From: Prolixibacteraceae bacterium
GTDB taxonomy: Bacteria > Bacteroidota > Bacteroidia > Bacteroidales > Prolixibacteraceae
Length of the DNA stretch: 30,730 bases
Direction: 5' to 3'
Assembly (NCBI GenBank): GCA_016930735.1
Contig: JAFGGF010000372.1
Location: forward strand, 1-30,730
The translations under genes were made by a program, and so were the position numbers. The notes beneath the pieces were generated by a model. That model did no database searches and had not been told where the DNA came from. It saw nothing but the letters and a program-made list of their open reading frames with translations. Of this stretch, positions 7,640 through 16,060 are shown one piece after another. Position 1 is the stretch's first letter, and each line of letters begins with the position of its first letter.

Positions 7640-8710
7640 TTATTCCAAATTCAGCTGTTTGAAAAATTGTGCCGCTCCTTTTCTGTCAGGAACTTTTATT
7701 TGTTTGTAAATATTATTAATGTGTGTTTTTACCGTGCTTAGTTCAATAAATAACAATTTACTGATTTCCTTATTTGTTTTCCCTTCCGATATTAATTTCA
7801 GTATTTGTTTTTCCTTTTCTGTTAATCTGAAATATATGTCAGTTTCAGATTTAAAACTATCAGTTGCTTTCAGTTTTGTCTTTTTTAAAAGAATCCAGGT
7901 AAGCAAAAATACAATCAGAGCTGATTCCAATATCAGCAAATAATCTTTCCATTTCGGAGCAACCCCGGGAATCTCACAAACTAGGTCGCGAAAATCCACA
8001 AGTGAATTCAGCAAATCATCATAAACTGAAGTATATATGGCAGACGGAAATTCATTGTGCAACCTGTTCTTAAAATTTATATAAAAATTACTGTTACGCA
8101 GAAAATCAGTTTCTTTTTCTTCTATATGATACAAAGCATATAATCCAACCATGCTGTTCTGACAAGTATCGATAAAATTTTTTATGTATGAATCATGTTG
8201 TTGTTTCAGCAAATCCAGTTGATTTTTACTAAGATCTGCACTCATTTCTTTTTTGTACTTCAGAATTTCATCATCGAACTGGAAAACTGATTTATTTAAT
8301 CCCTGGTCCTTGATAGAAACGACATCCAGTTTGTTATTTATAAGTGAAAGTTCAACAGACAATTCTGATTGATTATCAAGGATAAGGTGTATATAATTCC
8401 TGTTCTCAGGAGTATTAAATTCAACAGTTGAAAATTCATTTTTAACCATATAAAGCCTGTAAAACATCGGCTCATCAGGAATGACAACATCCTTAAATGA
8501 AAAACTTCCATCAGCACCAATTATAGTTTTAGAGAGGATAAAATCGGGGGATGCAACAAATAAATCAGCCGGAGAATTCAGTGAAGCCAGAAATATAACA
8601 GGCTGCCAATCGTTGGCATAGTCAACTTTCCCTTTTAGCTCAAAACCTAATGCTGACTTAACAAATTGAAGCCAAATAAGAATTATCAGTAAAACTATTT
8701 TCTTCATCAA
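7640..8710 (-). CDS. Membrane-anchored LuxR-type regulator with an extracytoplasmic sensor
   Basis: A one-component transmembrane regulator (356 aa). Residues 1-22 form a signal peptide or first membrane segment. About 24-125 resemble the beta-rich carboxypeptidase-like/DUF4369-type domains common in Bacteroidota envelope proteins, and about 140-250 are predicted helical. A single membrane segment lies at 257-275, followed by Lys/Arg-rich residues, which fits an extracytoplasmic N-terminus and cytoplasmic C-terminus. Residues 295-345 are a LuxR/GerE helix-turn-helix: LTEKEKQILKLISEGKTNKE at the start and STVKTHINNIYKQI at the recognition helix. There is no receiver domain, so the signal probably crosses the membrane directly. 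It lies downstream of rng and upstream of dsbD on the same strand; targets are unknown. Confidence 0.85.
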   Translation of the reverse strand: MMKKIVLLIILIWLQFVKSALGFELKGKVDYANDWQPVIFLASLNSPADLFVASPDFILSKTIIGADGSFSFKDVVIPDEPMFYRLYMVKNEFSTVEFNTPENRNYIHLILDNQSELSVELSLINNKLDVVSIKDQGLNKSVFQFDDEILKYKKEMSADLSKNQLDLLKQQHDSYIKNFIDTCQNSMVGLYALYHIEEKETDFLRNSNFYINFKNRLHNEFPSAIYTSVYDDLLNSLVDFRDLVCEIPGVAPKWKDYLLILESALIVFLLTWILLKKTKLKATDSFKSETDIYFRLTEKEKQILKLISEGKTNKEISKLLFIELSTVKTHINNIYKQIKVPDRKGAAQFFKQLNLE

Positions 8711-8758
8711 TTTTCAGGTTTTAGCTAAAATAGAAAATCCCGGCTAAAACCAGGACTT

Positions 8759-10309
8759 TTAAAGGATAATTTCTTCCATATTCTCGTCAAAAAAATGGTA
8801 TTCAAGGAAAGTGTAAGAATTATTGACTTCTATCCTTACCCATTTAAAATATTTTAGGAACCATTTTTTCTGATATGATTTTAAACCTTTCCTTAAATAT
8901 GCTGCAACATAAGGATGTACTTTTAACAACAACTTTTTCTTGTCAAGGTCTTTGATAATATAAACAACCTTATTACTTAATTCATCAGCAAAAAGTAATG
9001 TAGGTACTACTTCGCCGGTACCTTTACAAACCGGGCAAACTTCTGCAGTTTCAATATGTTCTTCGGGCCTTACACGCTGCCGGGTTATCTGCATAAGGCA
9101 GAATTTACTCAAGGGCAGGATATTATGTTTGGTACGGTCTTTTGACATGGCAGTTCTCATGAACTCATAAACTTTATGCCGGTTATCCGATTCCTGCATA
9201 TCGATAAAATCGATTACAATAATTCCACCCATATCTCTCAACCTCAATTGCCTAGCTATTTCATCACAAGCAGCCAGGTTCACTTCCACTGCATTCGATT
9301 CCTGCGTCAGTCCGGCTTTTGAACGGTTGCCGCTATTTACATCTATTACATGAAATGCTTCCGTATGTTCAATGATCAGGTAAGAACCGTTTTTAAACGA
9401 TACGGTTTTCCCGAATGATGCCTTTATTTGCTTTTCAATCCCATAATATTCAAATATCGGGGAATTACCTTTGTAATGTTTTACCAGGTTCTTTTTAGCA
9501 TTTTTAATGGTACCGATATAATCGCTGAGCTCGTTGCACACCGATAAATCGTTAACAATAATACTGTTAAAATCGTGATGGAAAATATCACGCAAAAGCG
9601 CTGTAGTCCTGTCTATTTCGCCAATAATAAGCGAAGGAACCCTGGCCCTGCGTAATTTATGAAAGGTTGTTTCCCATTTATCGACAAGCCTTCGTAATTC
9701 CTGGTCCAATTCGGCCACTCTGACTTCCTCTGCTGCGGTCCTGATAATTAAACCATATTTCCGTGGTTTTATACTTTGTATCAGTTTTTTCAGCCGGCTT
9801 TTCTCCTCGTTCGATTTTATTTTTTGCGAAACCGAGATTTTTTCGCTGAAGGGCAATAATACCATGTACCTTCCTGCAATCGAAATTTCTGAAGTCAGCC
9901 TGGGCCCTTTGGTTGAAATGGGTTCTTTTGCAACCTGGACCAATATTTTTTGCCCGATTTTTAATAACTGGTTTATTTTACCTTCCTTATTAATATCGGG
10001 TTCTGAATGAAATTTTGAGATAGAGGTTATTTTATTTTTATTAGAAGAAGCAATTTTCAGAAATTTATTCAGTGTTGCAAACTGAGGGCCCATATCAAGG
10101 TAATGAAGAAAAGCATCCTTTTCGTAACCAATATCAATAAAAGCAGCGTTGAGGCTGGGCATAATTTTTTTAACCTTCCCCAGATAAATATCGCCTACGG
10201 CAAATTTAGCACCGCTTTTTTCCCTGGTAAGTTCAACAAGCTTTTTGTCTTCAAGTAAGGCAATTACTATTTCGGATGGAGAGACATCAATAATTAAATC
10301 GCTACTCAC
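8759..10309 (-). CDS. rng: Ribonuclease G
   Basis: A ribonuclease E/G family endonuclease (516 aa) for rRNA and mRNA processing in the cytoplasm. The N-terminal S1-like RNA-binding domain (about 36-130) includes GDIYLGKVKKIMPSLNAAF and is interrupted by a lysine/serine-rich insert around 85-112. The catalytic DNase I-like domain has the metal-binding aspartates Asp323 in HVIDVNSGN and Asp367 in IVIDFIDM. The zinc-link CPVCKG (Cys425, Cys428) joins subunits. No long C-terminal scaffold follows, so this is the RNase G form rather than RNase E. The start is GTG at 10309, with no ATG available upstream in frame. An HU gene and a ribosomal microprotein gene lie just upstream on the same strand. 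Confidence 0.93.
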   Translation of the reverse strand: MSSDLIIDVSPSEIVIALLEDKKLVELTREKSGAKFAVGDIYLGKVKKIMPSLNAAFIDIGYEKDAFLHYLDMGPQFATLNKFLKIASSNKNKITSISKFHSEPDINKEGKINQLLKIGQKILVQVAKEPISTKGPRLTSEISIAGRYMVLLPFSEKISVSQKIKSNEEKSRLKKLIQSIKPRKYGLIIRTAAEEVRVAELDQELRRLVDKWETTFHKLRRARVPSLIIGEIDRTTALLRDIFHHDFNSIIVNDLSVCNELSDYIGTIKNAKKNLVKHYKGNSPIFEYYGIEKQIKASFGKTVSFKNGSYLIIEHTEAFHVIDVNSGNRSKAGLTQESNAVEVNLAACDEIARQLRLRDMGGIIVIDFIDMQESDNRHKVYEFMRTAMSKDRTKHNILPLSKFCLMQITRQRVRPEEHIETAEVCPVCKGTGEVVPTLLFADELSNKVVYIIKDLDKKKLLLKVHPYVAAYLRKGLKSYQKKWFLKYFKWVRIEVNNSYTFLEYHFFDENMEEIIL

Positions 10310-10365
10310 AACCTGTTTTTTTAATCATTCTAATCTTTAAAGAACAAATACATACTTTTAAAACG

Positions 10366-10403
10366 GATTAAACCTAAAGCAAAAAATTACTTTAGGTTTA
10401 ATC
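10366..10403 (-). terminator. Perfect 14-bp hairpin between the microprotein gene and rng
   Basis: GATTAAACCTAAAG (10366-10379) pairs perfectly with CTTTAGGTTTAATC (10390-10403) around a 10-nt loop. On the minus strand it follows the stop of the 30-aa basic protein by about 30 nt and is followed by CCGTTTTAAAAG. It is probably the terminator of the HU-microprotein transcript. Only four T residues follow, so it may be partial and allow read-through into rng. Confidence 0.55.
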
Positions 10404-10433
10404 GAACAGTTTTAAAAAGAAGATTTTAGAATG

Positions 10434-10526
10434 TTATTTTTTCTTTTTATGTCTGTTTTTTCTTAGCCTTTTTTTACGCTTATGCGTGGCCATCTTATGT
10501 CTTTTACGCTTTTTACCGCTTGGCAT
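10434..10526 (-). CDS. 30-residue mS38/COX24-like ribosome-associated microprotein
   Basis: The minus strand encodes a 30-aa extremely basic peptide starting MPSGKKRKRHKMATHKRKKR and ending in a lysine run before TAA. The KRHKM-HKRKKRLRKNRHK pattern matches the AURKAIP1/COX24 (mitochondrial ribosomal protein mS38) motif, and near-identical short proteins are annotated in many Bacteroidota. It is probably a small-subunit ribosomal protein that contacts rRNA. It starts 6 nt after the HU stop, so the two form one operon, and the hairpin at 10366-10403 follows. It is easily missed because of its length. The sequence match is from memory of the family, not a search. Confidence 0.85.
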   Translation of the reverse strand: MPSGKKRKRHKMATHKRKKRLRKNRHKKKK

Positions 10527-10532
10527 AATAAA

Positions 10533-10817
10533 TTATTTTACGTGATTCTTTACATGTGAAACGAAAGTCTTAGCAGGCTTGAAAGAAGGAATATGATGTT
10601 CAGGAATAATAATAGTTGTATTTTTAGAAATATTCCTGGCTGTTTTTTCAGCTCTTTTCTTTACTACAAAACTACCAAATCCTCGAAGATAAACATTCTT
10701 ACCATCTACTAATGAGTCTTTTACTGTGTCCATGAAGGCTTCTACAGTTTTCTGAACTGTTACCTTTTCAATCCCTGTGTTTTTAGAAATTTCGTTTACA
10801 ATATCTGCTTTTGTCAT
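10533..10817 (-). CDS. HU/IHF-family DNA-binding protein
   Basis: A 94-aa histone-like protein. It begins with the typical TKADIVNEIS helix, has the dimer core LRGFGSFVVKKR (about 44-56) and the DNA-bending arm region RNISKNTTIIIPEHHIPSF, followed by the closing FKPAKTF helix motif. It bends and compacts DNA as a dimer. The proline that intercalates in IHF/HU sits in the IIIPEHH arm. Upstream on the minus strand is TATTTTTG (plus-strand 10869-10876), a TAnnTTTG match about 50 bp before the start and a plausible promoter, although no TTG lies at -33. It is divergent from mutY and heads the transcript with the 30-aa microprotein. Confidence 0.93.
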   Translation of the reverse strand: MTKADIVNEISKNTGIEKVTVQKTVEAFMDTVKDSLVDGKNVYLRGFGSFVVKKRAEKTARNISKNTTIIIPEHHIPSFKPAKTFVSHVKNHVK

Positions 10818-10953
10818 TGCTAAAATATTTAGTTATCAACAAATTAATTCGACTATATCGGTCTGCAAAAATAAAAACTTTTTAAAAATATATTGCATTT
10901 AAAAACAATTTATTTTGATATTTTGTCAAGATTTTAAATCACTTATAAAAGTT

Positions 10954-12006
10954 ATGGTGGATTTCCTGCAAAATTTATATCAATGGTATCGTTTTGAAAA
11001 ACGGGATTTACCATGGCGTTCAACTTCCGACCCGTATAAAATATGGATATCAGAAATTATACTCCAACAAACAAGAATTAAACAGGGTATAAACTATTAC
11101 AACCATTTTATTGAACTCTTCCCTACCGTTTCTGACCTTGCACTTGCATCGGAAGATGAAGTATTAAAAGCCTGGCAGGGGCTTGGATATTACAGCCGTG
11201 CAAGGAACCTTCATTTTACATCTAAAATAATTGTTAAGAAATTTAATGGTGTTTTTCCTGAAAAATATGAAGATATATTGTCTCTGAAAGGAATTGGCCC
11301 ATATACTGCAGCTGCAATTGTTTCCATTGCATTCAATAATTCCTATGCCGCAGTCGACGGAAATATCACCCGTGTGCTGGCAAGGCTTTTTGAAATTAAA
11401 ACTCCTGTCGATTCGGAAAAAGGGAAAAAAGAAATTCAGCTGGCCGCAGAAAAATTAATAAATAAAAATGATCCGGGATTGCATAACCAGGCACTTATGG
11501 AACTTGGAGCAATTATCTGTTTACCGGCTTCTCCTGATTGTTTAAACTGCCCTGTTTCAGCTAATTGCCTTGCATATAAAAACAAAAGCACAAAAAATAT
11601 CCCGGTTAAAAAAAGTAGGGTAAAACAAAGGAACCGGTATTTTTATTATTTACTGATTGACGAAGGAAATTCTGTTTATTTGCAAAAACGGGACAAAAAC
11701 GATATCTGGGAAAACCTGTACGAGCTTCCTCTTATTGAAACAAAGCATCCTGAAAAACCCGAAAATATAATTTCAAAAAATGGTTGGGAGAAATTAACTT
11801 CAGGAATGGAATTTTGTGGAATAAGTGATGAAGTTATCCATATTTTAAGTCACCAAAAATTATTTACCAGGTTTATCTGCTTAAAAAAGAGTTCACTGGT
11901 CAAATTAGACCATCCTCTGATCCGTGTAAATAAAAAAGATATTCATACATTTGCAGTCCCCAGGTTAGTTGAAAAATATTTAATTAAAAAAGAATTAATA
12001 AATTAA
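10954..12006 (+). CDS. mutY: A/G-specific adenine DNA glycosylase MutY
   Basis: Removes adenine mispaired with 8-oxoguanine in base-excision repair. With the ATG at 10954 the protein has 350 aa. The catalytic Glu34 is in SEIILQQT, a helix-hairpin-helix is in LKGIGPYTAAA, and the Schiff-base-region Asp135 is in AVDGNITRV. A C-X6-C-X2-C-X5-C [4Fe-4S] loop runs from Cys189 to Cys205. The C-terminal third is the NUDIX-like domain that recognises 8-oxoG, including YYLLIDEG and the HILSHQKL motif. A reading from TTG at 10915 adds 13 residues that do not look like the family, so I prefer 10954. It heads the mutY-ssb-gldE-gldD block. Confidence 0.93.
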   Translation: MVDFLQNLYQWYRFEKRDLPWRSTSDPYKIWISEIILQQTRIKQGINYYNHFIELFPTVSDLALASEDEVLKAWQGLGYYSRARNLHFTSKIIVKKFNGVFPEKYEDILSLKGIGPYTAAAIVSIAFNNSYAAVDGNITRVLARLFEIKTPVDSEKGKKEIQLAAEKLINKNDPGLHNQALMELGAIICLPASPDCLNCPVSANCLAYKNKSTKNIPVKKSRVKQRNRYFYYLLIDEGNSVYLQKRDKNDIWENLYELPLIETKHPEKPENIISKNGWEKLTSGMEFCGISDEVIHILSHQKLFTRFICLKKSSLVKLDHPLIRVNKKDIHTFAVPRLVEKYLIKKELIN

Positions 12007-12018
12007 GGTAAATAATTG

Positions 12019-12047
12019 TTGTAAAAATGGGATTATTTGTATCTTCA
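12019..12047 (+). promoter_or_regulatory. Possible ssb promoter
   Basis: TTG at 12019-12021 and TATCTTCA at 12040-12047 are 18 nt apart; the second element matches TAnnTTTG at six of eight positions. Transcription would start near 12053, too close to the in-frame ATG at 12051 for it to be used, which supports the start at 12075. Confidence 0.3.
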
Positions 12048-12074
12048 TAGATGATTAACCCAAAAATAAAAATT

Positions 12075-12515
12075 ATGTCAGTAAACAAAGTAATTTTAGT
12101 TGGTAATGTAGGCAAGGACCCGGAAATAAGGCACCTCGATTCAGGTGTAGCCGTAGCCAACTTCCCCCTTGCCACATCAGAATCGTACATTGCCAAAAAC
12201 GGCGACAAAGTAACAACAACCGAATGGCACAATGTTGTATTGTGGCGTGGCCTTGCCGATATTGCAGAAAAATATGTTTCCAAGGGGAGGCAGGTTTACA
12301 TCGAAGGACGTATCCGCACCCGGTCGTGGGACGATAAAGACGGCAACAAACGTTATACAACAGAAATTTATGGTGATGTAATGCAACTATTAGGGAAACG
12401 TGATGATCAGCCGGGAGGCGACACTGGTTACCAGAATGGGAACAATATTCAGGATCAATCTTCGAATTTACCGGATGCAACAGAACCACCAGAAGAGGAT
12501 GATTTACCATTTTAA
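12075..12515 (+). CDS. ssb: Single-stranded DNA-binding protein
   Basis: A 146-aa SSB. The OB-fold starts MSVNKVILVGNVGKDPEIR and includes the conserved aromatic positions in TTTEWHNVVLW and YIEGRIRTRSWDDKDG (about residues 55-95). A low-complexity Gln/Asn/Gly linker (about 110-130) leads to the acidic tip EEDDLPF, which recruits replication and repair proteins. An in-frame ATG at 12051 would add eight residues (MINPKIKI), but SSBs begin at MSVNKV and the likely promoter sits just before 12051. It is 16 bp upstream of gldE, so these genes are probably co-transcribed. Confidence 0.95.
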   Translation: MSVNKVILVGNVGKDPEIRHLDSGVAVANFPLATSESYIAKNGDKVTTTEWHNVVLWRGLADIAEKYVSKGRQVYIEGRIRTRSWDDKDGNKRYTTEIYGDVMQLLGKRDDQPGGDTGYQNGNNIQDQSSNLPDATEPPEEDDLPF

Positions 12516-12531
12516 TTCAAAAAAGTAACAT

Positions 12532-13854
12532 TTGGAAGCAGGACAGGCATTATCTTCTGATCCCTCTTTTAGTTGGAATATTGAATTTTATCCGGTCACA
12601 ATCGAAATTGTAATCGGGGGGATAATTATACTTTTACTTTTAACGGTTTCAGCCCTGATCAGCGGATCGGAAGTTGCCTATTTTGCATTAAGCCCTAAAA
12701 ACAGGATTAAACTTAGTAAAAGTAAAACACGGTTGGCTAAGGTTACACTGAAAAACCTGGAAAATCCCGAAAAACTTCTGGCAACCATACTGGTAGCCAA
12801 TAACTTTGTTAATGTTGGGGTTATTGTTTTAAGCTCGTTTATAACTTCCCGGTTAATTGATTTTGGCAATTCGCAGGTAATCGAATTTTTATTTCAGGTA
12901 GTGCTGATTACTTTTATATTATTACTTATAGGAGAGATTGTACCAAAAGTGTATGCTACACACCATGGTTTAGGATTTGCCAAATTTATGTCTGTACCCC
13001 TGAACGTTTTAGGGATAATTTTCAGCCCGATCAGTTCGGTTTTAATCAAATTTACATCGGTTGTAAATAAAAGGCTATCGAAGCACAAAAAGAACCTTTC
13101 GATTTCTGACTTATCACAGGCGCTGGAGCTTACATCCGACCAGGAAATATCAGAGGATAAGGAAATTCTGGAAGGTATTGTAAAATTTGGCAATAAAAAA
13201 GTTGCCGAAATAATGAAATCCCGTGTTGATGTTATTGCAATTGATATAAAAACACCATTTGACCAAGTTGTCAATATTATAAAGAAATCAGGTTTTTCAA
13301 GAATCCCTGTATATTCTGATTCATTCGACCAGATTAACGGAATTCTTTATATAAAGGACCTTCTTTCACATGCTCATAAAGGGAACAGTTTTAAATGGCA
13401 ATCATTAATACGCCCACCATTTTATGTGCCTGAAACAAAAGGGATAAACACATTACTTGAAGAATTCAGAAAACGAAAAGTCCATCTCGCTGTTGTTGTT
13501 GATGAATACGGAGGGTCAGCCGGGATAGTAACACTTGAAGATATTCTGGAGGAAATTGTTGGTGAAATAATTGATGAATACGACGAAGAAGAAAAACTTT
13601 TTACAAAAATATCAGACAAAAAATACATATTTGACGGGAAAACAATGCTCTTTGATTTTTACAGGGCCATTGGTTCCGATGAGAATATTTTTAACGAAGT
13701 GAAAGGTGATGCTGATACACTTGCCGGATTAATCCTCGAATTGAAAGGTGAAATCCCTGAACTCAATGATAAAATCAGCTGTAAAAATTTTATTTTTACA
13801 ATTAATGCAGTTAATAACCGGCGGATTGAAAAAATCGGGGTCGAAATTCAATAA
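12532..13854 (+). CDS. gldE: Gliding motility-associated protein GldE, CNNM/CorC type
   Basis: A 440-aa inner-membrane protein of the CNNM/CorC (HlyC) family. Residues 20-190 form the DUF21 membrane domain with about three to four helices and the SGSEVAYFAL motif. Two CBS domains follow (about 205-330), with FSRIPVYSD and VVDEYGGSAGIVTLEDILEE at their hallmark positions. The C-terminal CorC_HlyC domain (about 345-440) ends the protein. In Flavobacterium, GldE supports gliding and T9SS function and acts with GldD. The start is TTG at 12532; I find no nearby ATG. The gene lies between ssb and gldD in the order known from gliding Bacteroidota, which supports the name, although the fold alone would only say hemolysin-like transporter. 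Confidence 0.88.
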   Translation: MEAGQALSSDPSFSWNIEFYPVTIEIVIGGIIILLLLTVSALISGSEVAYFALSPKNRIKLSKSKTRLAKVTLKNLENPEKLLATILVANNFVNVGVIVLSSFITSRLIDFGNSQVIEFLFQVVLITFILLLIGEIVPKVYATHHGLGFAKFMSVPLNVLGIIFSPISSVLIKFTSVVNKRLSKHKKNLSISDLSQALELTSDQEISEDKEILEGIVKFGNKKVAEIMKSRVDVIAIDIKTPFDQVVNIIKKSGFSRIPVYSDSFDQINGILYIKDLLSHAHKGNSFKWQSLIRPPFYVPETKGINTLLEEFRKRKVHLAVVVDEYGGSAGIVTLEDILEEIVGEIIDEYDEEEKLFTKISDKKYIFDGKTMLFDFYRAIGSDENIFNEVKGDADTLAGLILELKGEIPELNDKISCKNFIFTINAVNNRRIEKIGVEIQ

Positions 13855-13888
13855 TAATCCCTTACAGGCGTTTTCAGGTAAAATTAAA

Positions 13889-14476
13889 ATGGGAAAGAGG
13901 TTCATAATTATATTGCTTATCCTTTTTATCTTTGGAGCTTGTAAAGAAAAATATACACCGCGCCCGAGAGGGTATTTCAGGATTTCCTTCCCGGAAAAAA
14001 AATATACTGAGTTTCAGGAAAAAGGATTTCCTTATGTTTTTGAAATACCTACTTATGCTGAAATAAATAATCTGAGTAAAAACAATCAGGATAAATTTGA
14101 TGTAACAGTTGTAATTCCTGAAAACAAAGCTGATATTCATATAACCTATAAACAAATATCAAAAGATTCAGAAATCGGAAAACTGGAATTTTTGCTGGAA
14201 GATTCAAGGACGTTGGCTTATAAACACACCATTAAAGCTGATGCGATAGAGGAAAGAATATTTATAAATCCGATAGAAAAAGTATACGGAACCATTTACC
14301 TGATTGAAGGAAACGCAGCTTCCCCGATGCAGTTTTTTTTAACCGACAGCACAACACATTTTCTGCGTGGCTCTTTTTATATCCGCGATATTCCAAATAT
14401 TGACTCATTAAAACCCGTGATCGATTTTATTGAACCTGATATTATTCACCTGATTGAAACAACAAAATGGGAATAA
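13889..14476 (+). CDS. gldD: Gliding motility lipoprotein GldD
   Basis: A 195-aa lipoprotein. A short hydrophobic signal ends in LFIFGAC with the lipidated Cys at residue 18, followed by KEKYTPRPRGYFRISFPEK, the start typical of GldD. The rest is a soluble beta-rich domain without membrane segments. GldD is required for gliding and T9SS function in Flavobacterium johnsoniae. The open frame extends upstream into gldE to 13748, but only the ATG at 13889 gives a signal peptide. The gene starts 34 bp after the gldE stop. Its presence suggests T9SS capability, in line with the sorting tail on the beta-helix protein at 27198-29765; it does not by itself prove gliding. Confidence 0.9.
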   Translation: MGKRFIIILLILFIFGACKEKYTPRPRGYFRISFPEKKYTEFQEKGFPYVFEIPTYAEINNLSKNNQDKFDVTVVIPENKADIHITYKQISKDSEIGKLEFLLEDSRTLAYKHTIKADAIEERIFINPIEKVYGTIYLIEGNAASPMQFFLTDSTTHFLRGSFYIRDIPNIDSLKPVIDFIEPDIIHLIETTKWE

Positions 14477-14521
14477 AACAAAGTGTTGTATATGGTTGTT
14501 TCTTTGAAAAACAATTAACAA

Positions 14522-16021
14522 ATGAAAAAACCGGTTAATCAGATACTTATTATTTTTGGTGCTTCAGGGGACCTTACAAAACGGAAACTGATTCCTGCTT
14601 TGCATGAACTTTTTCTTCAAAATTTATTGCCATCAAATTTTGCGGTTTTAGGTGTAAGCCGCACAAAAATGACAGATGAAGAATTCAGGCAACAAGCCGG
14701 TGAATTCCTTCCCGCCGATGATTCTGTCAGGGAATTTAGCAACAAATTGTATTATCAGCCTTTAATGGTTTCCGAAAAAGATGAATATATAAAACTGATT
14801 GACCGACTTGATACAATCAGCAAAAAAAACAACATCGATAAAAACTATATATTTTACCTTTCCACTCCCCCGTCGATGTATGGAATAATACCTGGGAACC
14901 TGGCAAATTGCGGATTAAACATTTCAGAAAAATATTTCAGGAGGATAATTGTGGAAAAGCCTTTTGGCACCGACCTTCAATCAGCAAAACAATTGAATGT
15001 TCAGCTCCTGAAGTTTTTTAACGAAGACCAGATTTACCGGATCGACCACTACCTTGGAAAGGAAACTGTTCAGAATATGCTTGTCACAAGGTTCTCAAAC
15101 GGTATTTTTGAACCATTATGGAACCACAATTACATCGACCATATTGAAATAACTTCAGCAGAAAGCCTCGGAGTTGAACAAAGGGGAGGTTATTATGACC
15201 ATTCAGGTGCTTTACGCGATATGGTTCAGAATCATCTTATGCAACTGGTAGGTTTTATAGCAATGGAGCCTCCTGTTGTAGTGGAAGCAGATGCATTAAG
15301 AAATGAAATACTGAAAGTGTTTCAATCTTTGAAGCCAATCAAAGAAAACATGGTTGAAAAATATGTAATCAGGGGACAATATATTCATTCAAAAATCAAA
15401 GGGCAGGAAGTATTGGGCTATCGGGAGGAAGATGGGGTTGATAAACACTCACGTACAGAAACTTTTGTAGCCATGAAATTTTATATCGATAACTGGCGCT
15501 GGGCAGGAGTCCCTTTTTATATCAGAACCGGTAAAAAGCTGCCAACCAGGGTTACAGAAGTAGTTGTTCATTTTAAAAAGGCACCTCATCATCTGTTTGG
15601 ATTGGAAGGAGGAATTGCACAGGAAAACAATCAACTGGTAATACGAATTCAACCCGATGAAGGAATATTATTAAAATTCGGAATGAAAACGCCGGGAGCA
15701 GGTTTTAATGTCCAGACTGTCAACATGGATTTCCATTACAGTGATTTGTCAGCGGAACAGATTCCGACAGCTTATGGCAGGTTGCTTCACGATTGTATGC
15801 TGGGTGATGCAAGTTTATATGCACGTGGCGATTCCGTTGAGGAGGCCTGGAAATTTATACAGCCTATCCTGTATGCCTGGGAAACAAATCCATCGATACC
15901 TGTATTTGGTTATCCTGCCGGTTCGTGGGGACCTGATGTTTCAGATAACCTTATAAACGGAGGGCAATGGAGGTATCCCTGTAAGAACCTCACAAACGAC
16001 GGGACTTACTGTGAATTGTAA
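14522..16021 (+). CDS. zwf: Glucose-6-phosphate 1-dehydrogenase
   Basis: Oxidises glucose 6-phosphate to 6-phosphogluconolactone with NAD(P)+, the first step of the oxidative pentose phosphate pathway, in the cytoplasm. The Rossmann motif FGASGDLTKRKL is at residues 12-23. The substrate-binding and catalytic motif RIDHYLGKE contains His176. EKPFGTD and the YIRTGKKLP segment are also diagnostic. Length (499 aa) is normal. It starts 45 bp after gldD and is followed 39 bp later by pgl, which catalyses the next step, so zwf-pgl form an operon. The 6-phosphogluconate dehydrogenase gene often found beside them is not in this window. Confidence 0.96.
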   Translation: MKKPVNQILIIFGASGDLTKRKLIPALHELFLQNLLPSNFAVLGVSRTKMTDEEFRQQAGEFLPADDSVREFSNKLYYQPLMVSEKDEYIKLIDRLDTISKKNNIDKNYIFYLSTPPSMYGIIPGNLANCGLNISEKYFRRIIVEKPFGTDLQSAKQLNVQLLKFFNEDQIYRIDHYLGKETVQNMLVTRFSNGIFEPLWNHNYIDHIEITSAESLGVEQRGGYYDHSGALRDMVQNHLMQLVGFIAMEPPVVVEADALRNEILKVFQSLKPIKENMVEKYVIRGQYIHSKIKGQEVLGYREEDGVDKHSRTETFVAMKFYIDNWRWAGVPFYIRTGKKLPTRVTEVVVHFKKAPHHLFGLEGGIAQENNQLVIRIQPDEGILLKFGMKTPGAGFNVQTVNMDFHYSDLSAEQIPTAYGRLLHDCMLGDASLYARGDSVEEAWKFIQPILYAWETNPSIPVFGYPAGSWGPDVSDNLINGGQWRYPCKNLTNDGTYCEL

Positions 16022-16060
16022 TTTCAGAAAAATTACTATTTTTATTGCAAACAATCTTAT

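Noticed and set aside
12073..12510. 145-aa open frame opposite ssb
   Set aside because: Complete antisense overlap with a certain ssb gene and no protein-like features.
13748..13888. N-terminal extension of gldD into gldE
   Set aside because: The extension overlaps gldE and would bury the lipoprotein signal; the ATG at 13889 gives a perfect one.
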